Assembly (NCBI GenBank): GCA_025041175.1
Contig: JAKCFJ010000003.1
Span: 682,001-746,000, forward strand
Source: Halobacteriales archaeon YIM A00010
GTDB lineage: Archaea; Halobacteriota; Halobacteria; Halobacteriales; Haloarculaceae
Direction: 5' to 3'
DNA length: 64,000 bases
Every line of letters starts with the position of its first letter. The stretch's first letter is position 1. Below, in pieces: positions 55,267 to 61,944 of this stretch. The position numbers and the translations under genes are program-made. The notes beneath the pieces are model-generated. The model searched no databases. It had not been told where the DNA came from and saw only the letters and a list, made by a program, of their open reading frames with translations.

Positions 55267-56882
55267 ATTCCTCCGATGACCAGGGCGTTGTCGCGGAGTT
55301 TTTGGACGAAATCGAACCGACAGTCTTCGCGTTCGGAACGGGTATCACGCTCGTGTTCGTGGTACTCTTCGCCCTCAGCCCGAATACTGCGAGGGATGTC
55401 GTCTACGGTGTACAAGAGGTCATGCTCGAGCACTTCAACTGGGCATTCCTCATCATCATGCTCGGATTCGTCCTCTTTCTCGTCTTTCTCATCGTCAGTC
55501 CGTGGGGAAATCTGAAACTGGGAGACGAACCGCCCGAGTACAGCTATCTCTCGTACTTTGCGATGGTGTACTCGGCGGGGCTTGCAGCAGGCATCGTTTT
55601 CTGGGGGCCGACAGAGGCACTCCTCCACTACTCTAGCGTTCCACCCCTGTACGACGCACAGGCAAAGTCTGCGGCGGCAATTCCCATTGCCCTCCAGTAC
55701 ACGGTTTTTCACTGGAGTCTCACACAGTGGTCGTGTTTCACGGTCATGGGACTGGGCATTGGCTACTACGTCCACAACCACGGGGCGCCACTTCGCGTGT
55801 CCGCGATGCTGACGCCGTTTGTGGGTGCCGACAACGTGGATAACGCGTGGGGCCAACTCGTCGACATCCTCGCAGTGTTCGCGACCCTGGGTGGCGTTGC
55901 GACATCACTCGGTTTCATCGGGAGCCAGTTCATCACCGGGTTAGAGTTCCAGTGGGGTATCCAACTCGGAGACCTCGGAACGGTGGCAATAATAACTGGA
56001 ATGACGGTTATCTTCACCGCTTCGTTGGTGTTGGGAGTCGATCGCGGGATTCGCCGTCTCTCGAACTTCAACATGACGGTGTTTTTCGTCATCATGATCG
56101 CCACGCTCATCTTCGGGCCGACGGTTCGAATCCTCGGGGTTGGGACACAGGCGATGGGCGGATTTATCGGCGACTTCTTCGAGATGAGTCTGTTCACCCA
56201 CTTCACGAAGAACGGAGCGTGGGTGAACGAGTGGACTGTCTTCTACTGGCTGTGGCCACTCGCCTGGTCGCCGTTCGCAGGACTGTTCATTGCTCGTATT
56301 TCGCGCGGTCGGAGCGTCCGCGAGGTCGCCTTTGCTGGCATCGGAGCGACCGCAATGGCGACGATTCCGTGGTTCTTGATCGTCGGGGGATCGGCGGTCA
56401 TCATGCAACACTCCGGTACCGCCAACATCCTCGGTCCGGTGAATACATTTGGTGAGGCTGTTTCCGGCTACATCCTCTTCGGATCGATTCCGATAGCCGG
56501 AACGGTTCTGATGTTCCTCTTTCTCGTCCTCGTCACGACGTTTTTCATCACGTCTGCGGACTCCTCGACGCTCGCCGTCTCCATGATGACGACCGGCGGG
56601 AAAGAAGACCCCTCGTCCATCAACCGCATCTTTTGGGCCGTTCTCCAGGGAGTGGTCGCGTCCATTCTCATGGTCATCGGCGGCGTGGAAGCACTGCAGT
56701 CGGCCGCCATCATCACCGGCGGTCCGTTCGCTATCGTCTGCCTCCTCGCAGTACTCGGTCTCATCAAGACGTTCCGGAGCGAAGCGGGCAGCGTTTTGCT
56801 ACAGGAGGAAACGACGCTCATCGGTTCGGACGATACACCAAAACAGACCGCAAACCCCGAACCAACGAAAACCGACGACTGA
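55263..56882 (+). CDS. BCCT-family betaine/choline/carnitine-type transporter 2
   Basis: 539 aa, twelve hydrophobic segments. The aromatic box FHWSLTQWSCFTVMGLGIGY, the preceding FWGPTEALLHY and the RISRGRSVREVAFAGIGATA and TSADSSTLAVSMMTTGG blocks mirror those of BCCT-1, so the two arose by duplication. It imports a quaternary-ammonium or zwitterionic solute with Na+ or H+. It precedes the class-III aminotransferase by 52 bp in the same direction and may share its transcript. Confidence 0.94.
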   Translation: MNSSDDQGVVAEFLDEIEPTVFAFGTGITLVFVVLFALSPNTARDVVYGVQEVMLEHFNWAFLIIMLGFVLFLVFLIVSPWGNLKLGDEPPEYSYLSYFAMVYSAGLAAGIVFWGPTEALLHYSSVPPLYDAQAKSAAAIPIALQYTVFHWSLTQWSCFTVMGLGIGYYVHNHGAPLRVSAMLTPFVGADNVDNAWGQLVDILAVFATLGGVATSLGFIGSQFITGLEFQWGIQLGDLGTVAIITGMTVIFTASLVLGVDRGIRRLSNFNMTVFFVIMIATLIFGPTVRILGVGTQAMGGFIGDFFEMSLFTHFTKNGAWVNEWTVFYWLWPLAWSPFAGLFIARISRGRSVREVAFAGIGATAMATIPWFLIVGGSAVIMQHSGTANILGPVNTFGEAVSGYILFGSIPIAGTVLMFLFLVLVTTFFITSADSSTLAVSMMTTGGKEDPSSINRIFWAVLQGVVASILMVIGGVEALQSAAIITGGPFAIVCLLAVLGLIKTFRSEAGSVLLQEETTLIGSDDTPKQTANPEPTKTDD

Positions 56883-56934
56883 CGCTTCGCCAACGATAAC
56901 AAGTTTTAATTGACGCCATATACACTCTTTGTGT

Positions 56935-58296
56935 ATGGATAGGGATACCGCGGAACCCGCTGTTGACGCGCTTCCTGGTCCGAGCGCGCAAAAGTGGACA
57001 CAATTCCACCAAGAGTACGCGGCACCGAGTGAGTACTCACACGAATTCGTCTGGGACATTACAAGCGAGGCGGACGGGCCGTTCGTCACCGATGTCGATG
57101 GTAACGTCCTCTTGGATTTCACCTGTCACATCGGCGCGGCTCCGCTCGGGTACAACAACGAAAAGATCCTCGACAAGCTGCGCGAATTCGCGCTCGTCGA
57201 GCCAATGAAGATCGCGGGCCAGGATATGTACTTCGGCGCGGGAGACGATCCGGAGACGTCGGCGTTCCCCAGCTCCAGCCACCTGATGGAGAAACTCGTC
57301 GATGCCACCAGCCAGTACGGGATGGACACCGTTTTTCTCTCGAACTCCGGGGCAGAGGCCATCGAGAACGCGATGAAGATAACCCACGACCACAACCCGA
57401 CCGCCAAGTACGCCTACACGTTCGAGGGAGGGTTTCACGGTCGAACGCTGGGTACGCTCTCGCTCACCCGATCGAATGAGGTGTACACGCGCCGCTACCC
57501 GGAGATCGCTGGGGTTCGGATGGTCCCGTTCTGTGACGACCAGGACTGTTCGGCCGACGCCTGTCGCTGCGGTTTCTTCACCGGCAGCGGTTCACAGCTT
57601 CGGAACGCGCTCCAACCAGAAGGCGGACACGTCTCTCCGGATGAAATCGCGTTTATCGTTCTCGAACCGATTCAGGGGGTTGGCGGCTACCGATTCCCGA
57701 ACCCCGAGTTCGTGGCAGAGGTGGGGGATGTATGTGAGACGTACGACATTCCGCTCGTCGTCGACGAGATTCAGTCCGGCGTCGGCCGTACCGGCAAGAT
57801 GTGGGCATCGGATCACTACCCCATCGAACCCGACGTTATCGCCAGCGCAAAGGCACTTAGGGTTGGAGCGACGATTTCGCGATCGGACATCTTCCCGACC
57901 GAGAAGAACCGCCTCGGATCGACGTTCGGCGGCGGCGATGTTCTCTCGTCAATGCAGGGTGTGTTGACGTTGGAGGCGATCGAGGAGTACGACCTACTCG
58001 CGAACGCGACGAAGCGCGGTCAGCAAGCCACGGAGTTGCTCCGCGACGAGGCGCCCGAACACGTGGTCGACGTTCGCGGCAAGGGATTGATGCTCGCAGT
58101 CGAGTTCGACACGACAGAACGACGGGACGCTGTCGTCAAAGAGGCGCTGAAACGAGGGATGCTCACGCTCGGCTGTGGCTCTCAAACGCTCCGGTTGCTC
58201 CCACCGCTGGACTCGACCGAGCGCGAGATCGAACTTGGTATCGGTATTCTGAACGAGGCCATCGAATCGGCGCGGCGACAGCGTACGGCGGTATAG
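56935..58296 (+). CDS. Class-III PLP-dependent aminotransferase (GABA/diaminobutyrate type)
   Basis: 453 aa from ATG 56935 (TTG 56929 is possible). Fold-type-I features: NSGAEAIENAMK, TFEGGFHGRTLGTLSLT, VVDEIQSGVGRTGKMWA and the PLP lysine in VIASAKALRVG (about residue 306). An unusual cysteine-rich insertion, CDDQDCSADACRCGFF, lies at about 201-216. Substrates of this class carry a distal amine (GABA, ornithine, diaminobutyrate, beta-alanine). It follows a BCCT carrier and converges on a threonine-dehydratase gene, fitting degradation of a diamino acid such as diaminobutyrate. Confidence 0.92.
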   Translation: MDRDTAEPAVDALPGPSAQKWTQFHQEYAAPSEYSHEFVWDITSEADGPFVTDVDGNVLLDFTCHIGAAPLGYNNEKILDKLREFALVEPMKIAGQDMYFGAGDDPETSAFPSSSHLMEKLVDATSQYGMDTVFLSNSGAEAIENAMKITHDHNPTAKYAYTFEGGFHGRTLGTLSLTRSNEVYTRRYPEIAGVRMVPFCDDQDCSADACRCGFFTGSGSQLRNALQPEGGHVSPDEIAFIVLEPIQGVGGYRFPNPEFVAEVGDVCETYDIPLVVDEIQSGVGRTGKMWASDHYPIEPDVIASAKALRVGATISRSDIFPTEKNRLGSTFGGGDVLSSMQGVLTLEAIEEYDLLANATKRGQQATELLRDEAPEHVVDVRGKGLMLAVEFDTTERRDAVVKEALKRGMLTLGCGSQTLRLLPPLDSTEREIELGIGILNEAIESARRQRTAV

Positions 58297-58323
58297 CACG
58301 GGAACGACGCGTTCGCCTGCGAG

Positions 58324-59568
58324 TCACCCGAGGCTCGTGGTCACGACCTCGACACCGTCGAGTGCGTCCAGCGCGTCCAAGACGGTGGTGAGATGCTCCG
58401 CTCCGCTGCCTGACACACAGATTCGAACGGGTGTTCGGTTCGGGGCGTCCCCGTCGGTTCGTCGAGCACGTTCGAGGGTGGCGAGTTCCCCACCTTGGTC
58501 TTCGACGGTCTCTACGAGCGCGCCGAGTCCGGTTGGCCAGTCGGCAACAGCGAGGCGAGCCTCGGCGTATCGCCCGAGTTCCATCAGACCCGTGCGCACG
58601 AGCTCACCGTGTTCGGAGAGGTTCACGTTCCCACCGGAGACGACGACCCCGACGCGTTCGTCCGTAACGTCCACCGCGCCCGAACACAGCGCGGCCACGG
58701 GGGCCGCGCCAGCCGTCTCGACAACAGTCTTGGCGCGTTCGGCGAGGAGGGTCAGCGCGACGCTCATGTCGCGGTCACTCACGGAGACGACGTTGTCCAC
58801 GCGCTCGCGAATGACGGCGAAGGTCTTCTCCAGTAAGCGCGCATCAGCGATGCCCTCAGCAACCGTGTCTATCTCGGAGAGACGGTGTATCTCGTCGTTT
58901 TCTAGGGACGGTTTCGCGTGATACGCGCCCTCCGGCTGGACGCCGATGACGCGGATGTCCGGATCGTGATGCTTCAGGTGGGTGGCGATGCCGGAGATGA
59001 GACCGCCGCCACCGATGGAGACGAGAACGGTGTCGAGGTCGGGGAACTGCTCCAGCAGTTCGAGACCGACGGTTCCCTGCCCGGCGATGACGCCCTCGTC
59101 GTTGAACGGGTGGACGAATTCGTAGCGCTCCTCCTCGGCGAGGGTGAGCGCGTGCTCGTAGGAGCGCTCGTAGATGTCGCCCTCGACGACGACCTCCGCA
59201 CCATACCCTCTAGTCGCCTCGATCTTTGCGGCTGGCGTTATCTCGGGGACGACGATGGTAGTATCAATATCCAGCAGCTGTCCGGCGAGCGCGACGCCCT
59301 GGGCGTGGTTGCCAGCACTGGAGGCGACGACGCCGCGATCGGCGACTTCCTTCGGGAGTTGGGCCATGGTGTTGTACGCGCCGCGGATCTTGAACGAGCC
59401 TGTTCGCTGCATGTTTTCCAGTTTGAGACCGACGGACGTTGCCCCGCTCAGCTCCGCGAAGGTGGTCGAGGTGTCGAGCGGCGTCCGGTGGACCACGATA
59501 TCGATGCGGTCGCGGGCCTCCCGGATGTCGCCCACGGTGACGATATCTGACGCACGCTGGACACTCAT
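58324..59568 (-). CDS. Threonine/serine ammonia-lyase-like PLP enzyme with C-terminal ACT-like domain
   Basis: 414 aa. PLP lysine in RTGSFKIRGAYN (about residue 58), SSAGNHAQGVALAG, the glycine loop VSIGGGGLISGIA and VVSGGNVNL near residue 310 mark fold-type-II dehydratases. The last 75 residues (VRICVSGSGAEHL and so on) look like an ACT domain, as in catabolic IlvA-type enzymes. In hydroxyectoine degradation a related dehydratase, EutB, acts, but EutB is shorter. The start overlaps the stop of the M20 gene (ATGA), so the two are coupled. Confidence 0.92.
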   Translation of the reverse strand: MSVQRASDIVTVGDIREARDRIDIVVHRTPLDTSTTFAELSGATSVGLKLENMQRTGSFKIRGAYNTMAQLPKEVADRGVVASSAGNHAQGVALAGQLLDIDTTIVVPEITPAAKIEATRGYGAEVVVEGDIYERSYEHALTLAEEERYEFVHPFNDEGVIAGQGTVGLELLEQFPDLDTVLVSIGGGGLISGIATHLKHHDPDIRVIGVQPEGAYHAKPSLENDEIHRLSEIDTVAEGIADARLLEKTFAVIRERVDNVVSVSDRDMSVALTLLAERAKTVVETAGAAPVAALCSGAVDVTDERVGVVVSGGNVNLSEHGELVRTGLMELGRYAEARLAVADWPTGLGALVETVEDQGGELATLERARRTDGDAPNRTPVRICVSGSGAEHLTTVLDALDALDGVEVVTTSLG

Positions 59569-60842
59569 GGTTGTTCCTCCGCTGTGGTGAGAATGGCGTC
59601 TCTCAGCACTTCGACGCCGATAGCGAGGCTCCGCTCGTCCACGTCGAACTCGGGAGAGTGGTGGCTTGTCGGATGGTCGGTGCCGACGATGAGGTAGGTG
59701 GCCAAGCCCCCCTCGTCCTGGACGCGTTCCATGAGGTAGGTGGCGTCCTCGCTCGCGCCGAAGTCGGCGGTCGGAACGACTGTATTCACCCCGGCAATGT
59801 TCGTGGCCGTGTTGGCGACGACAGCCGCGAGTTCGGGGTCGCTGTCGGCGCGCGGGGATTCGCTGACTGCGTTGACAGCCACGTCACAGCCGTGCATGTC
59901 GGCGGCTGTCCGGAGGACGGTCTGCAACGTCTCCTTCGTGTACTCCATCAGTTCGGTGGTCTCGCCGCGCACTTCTCCTTGGATCCTGGCTCGCTCGGCG
60001 ATGACGTTACTCGCAGTACCGGCTTCGGCCGACCCGAGGTTGACGCGGGTCATACCATCTTGATGGCGAGGAATGCCGTACGCGTTCTGGATGGCGGCTC
60101 CGAGCGCCTGCATCGCGTTGTCGCCCTCGTTCGGTGCCTTGCCAGCGTGGGCAGAAGTTCCATGGAAGGTCGCGTTCAGGTGACACATCGCCAGTGGTCG
60201 CTCGATACCGGCGACCACCTCGCCTGTCGGGTGGTCGAGACCGATATGGATCGCGAAAAGATAGTCGAGATCGGCCGCGTACTCGCTTTCTGCCATCGGA
60301 TGACCACCACCGGAGACCTCCTCGGCGGGCTGGAAGAAGACAGTGAACCGCCCTTCGAAATCGCTCCTACTTACTGCTTCGAGCACGGCTAGTCCCCACG
60401 TCATGTGTGCGTCGTGACCACAGGCATGCATCGTCTCGTTCTCTGTGCGGAACCCGTCGGCGGTGGGTTTGTGGTCGCTGTTCGTCGTCTCCTCGATGAA
60501 CAGCGCGTCGATGTCCACCCGCAGGCCGATAGAAGGTCCATCACCACGGTCGAGAACGGCGACAGCACCCGTATTGCCGCCAGTCATACGAGAAAGGAGT
60601 TCATCCTCCACGCCGCGCTCGCTCGCCCGCTCGAACCACGGGTCGATGTCCGCAGCGTCGGGAACGGCCATCCGGTCGTCGGGGTCGTACGCCTCTGCCC
60701 CAACCGCGAGTTCGTCTACCCCAATGCGCTCTATTTCCTCGACAATGCGCGCGGTGGTGGCGAACTCACACCACGCCGGTTCTGGATAGCGGTGAAACTC
60801 GCGTCGCAACGACACGAGTCGCTGCTCGGCTAACGCTGACAT
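59565..60842 (-). CDS. M20-family amidohydrolase (N-acyl-amino-acid deacylase type)
   Basis: 425 aa from ATG 60842, chosen because a TATA-like TTAAGTA lies 28 nt upstream; ATG 60857 is an alternative. Two-metal ligands: HACGHDAHMTWG (Cys/His pair), PAEEVSGGGHPM (Glu), AIHIGLDHP (His) and the late HHSPEFD. A dimerisation lid begins near residue 200 (LNATFHGTSAHAGKAP). Such enzymes remove an acyl group from an amino acid or indole conjugate. Coupled with the threonine-dehydratase gene, it would release the free amino acid for deamination. Confidence 0.92.
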   Translation of the reverse strand: MSALAEQRLVSLRREFHRYPEPAWCEFATTARIVEEIERIGVDELAVGAEAYDPDDRMAVPDAADIDPWFERASERGVEDELLSRMTGGNTGAVAVLDRGDGPSIGLRVDIDALFIEETTNSDHKPTADGFRTENETMHACGHDAHMTWGLAVLEAVSRSDFEGRFTVFFQPAEEVSGGGHPMAESEYAADLDYLFAIHIGLDHPTGEVVAGIERPLAMCHLNATFHGTSAHAGKAPNEGDNAMQALGAAIQNAYGIPRHQDGMTRVNLGSAEAGTASNVIAERARIQGEVRGETTELMEYTKETLQTVLRTAADMHGCDVAVNAVSESPRADSDPELAAVVANTATNIAGVNTVVPTADFGASEDATYLMERVQDEGGLATYLIVGTDHPTSHHSPEFDVDERSLAIGVEVLRDAILTTAEEQP

Positions 60843-60865
60843 GTGTTCTTCCTTCATGCTCGCCC

Positions 60866-60872
60866 TACTTAA
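60866..60872 (-). promoter_or_regulatory. TATA-like box of the M20 - dehydratase operon
   Basis: The minus strand reads CAGTTAAGTAGG, centred 27-28 nt before ATG 60842. It decides between two possible starts of the M20 gene. Confidence 0.4.
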
Positions 60873-60969
60873 CTGTACACGATTTTCGTTACTATCGGTT
60901 ACACAAACCTCTAAGTGAAGGGGGAGACGATCTCCCAGTACTGACCGACATCTTCGGACAGAGACATAC

Positions 60970-61941
60970 ATGAGCGATGACCTAGACATCATCGTCCTCA
61001 GAGAGGGGACGGAAGGACTGTCGATGGAATCATACACCAAAAAACTGCGCGAACGTCTGTCGGACCACACCGTCGCGCTTGCGCGCACCCCACAGGAAGA
61101 GCGCGAACTCGTCCAGACCGGTCGCGTCGTCACCGGTATCACGATCGAGGAGGCGCTGTTGGACTGTGCGGAGACTCTCGAACTGTTTGCGTGCACGTTC
61201 TCCGGTACTGACCACGTTCCGTTGGACGCGCTAGCCGACCACGGCGTCGCTGTCACGAACGCTGGGGGCATCCACGCCCCCGGTATTGCAGAGCAGGCCA
61301 TCGGTAACATCCTCGTCTTCACGCGCCGGCTCCACGAGGGCTGGCGTCGCAAGCAGAACGCCGAGTGGCGGCACTTCCAGTCCCACGAACTCACGGACAG
61401 CACCGTCTCCGTCGTCGGTCTCGGCTCCATTGGTCAGGCCGTCGTCCAGCGTCTCGACGGATTCGAGGTCGAGACTATCGGCGTCCGATATACACCATCG
61501 AAGGGTGGCCCAACCGACACGGTCGTCGGTTTCGAGACGGACGCCATCCACGATGCGCTCGCCCGCAGCGATTACGTTGTCCTCGCGTGTCCGCTCAACG
61601 ATCTGACGCGGGGACTCATCGGCGCGAAGGAACTCGCAACGATGCCGACCGACAGCGTTCTCGTCAACACCGCCCGCGGCGGCATTGTAGACACCAGTGC
61701 ACTCGTCTCGGCGCTGCGCTCGAATGCGATTCGCGGCGCGGCACTCGATGTGACCGATCCTGAACCGCTGCCCACCGACCATCCGCTCTGGACACTCGAA
61801 AACTGTCTCATCACACCGCACACGGGTGGACACACGCCAAAGCACTGGGACCGTCTCGCCGAGATCCTCGCCCGAAATATTGAGCGTCTCGATGCGGACA
61901 GAGAACTGGAAAACCAAGTGCTTGCTCCCGAATCTAACTGA
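60970..61941 (+). CDS. D-2-hydroxyacid dehydrogenase (NAD-binding)
   Basis: 323 aa. The Rossmann GLGSIGQAV is preceded by the catalytic-domain part with AGGIHAPGIAEQAIGNIL. Catalytic Arg in VNTARGGIVD, Glu in DVTDPEPLPTDHPLW and His in ITPHTGGHT are all present. The family reduces 2-oxo acids or oxidises D-2-hydroxyacids. It is 3 bp before the GlcD-type oxidase, giving a two-gene unit for 2-hydroxyacid metabolism, divergent from the M20/dehydratase genes, which would supply a 2-oxo acid. Confidence 0.93.
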   Translation: MSDDLDIIVLREGTEGLSMESYTKKLRERLSDHTVALARTPQEERELVQTGRVVTGITIEEALLDCAETLELFACTFSGTDHVPLDALADHGVAVTNAGGIHAPGIAEQAIGNILVFTRRLHEGWRRKQNAEWRHFQSHELTDSTVSVVGLGSIGQAVVQRLDGFEVETIGVRYTPSKGGPTDTVVGFETDAIHDALARSDYVVLACPLNDLTRGLIGAKELATMPTDSVLVNTARGGIVDTSALVSALRSNAIRGAALDVTDPEPLPTDHPLWTLENCLITPHTGGHTPKHWDRLAEILARNIERLDADRELENQVLAPESN

Positions 61942-61944
61942 TAG

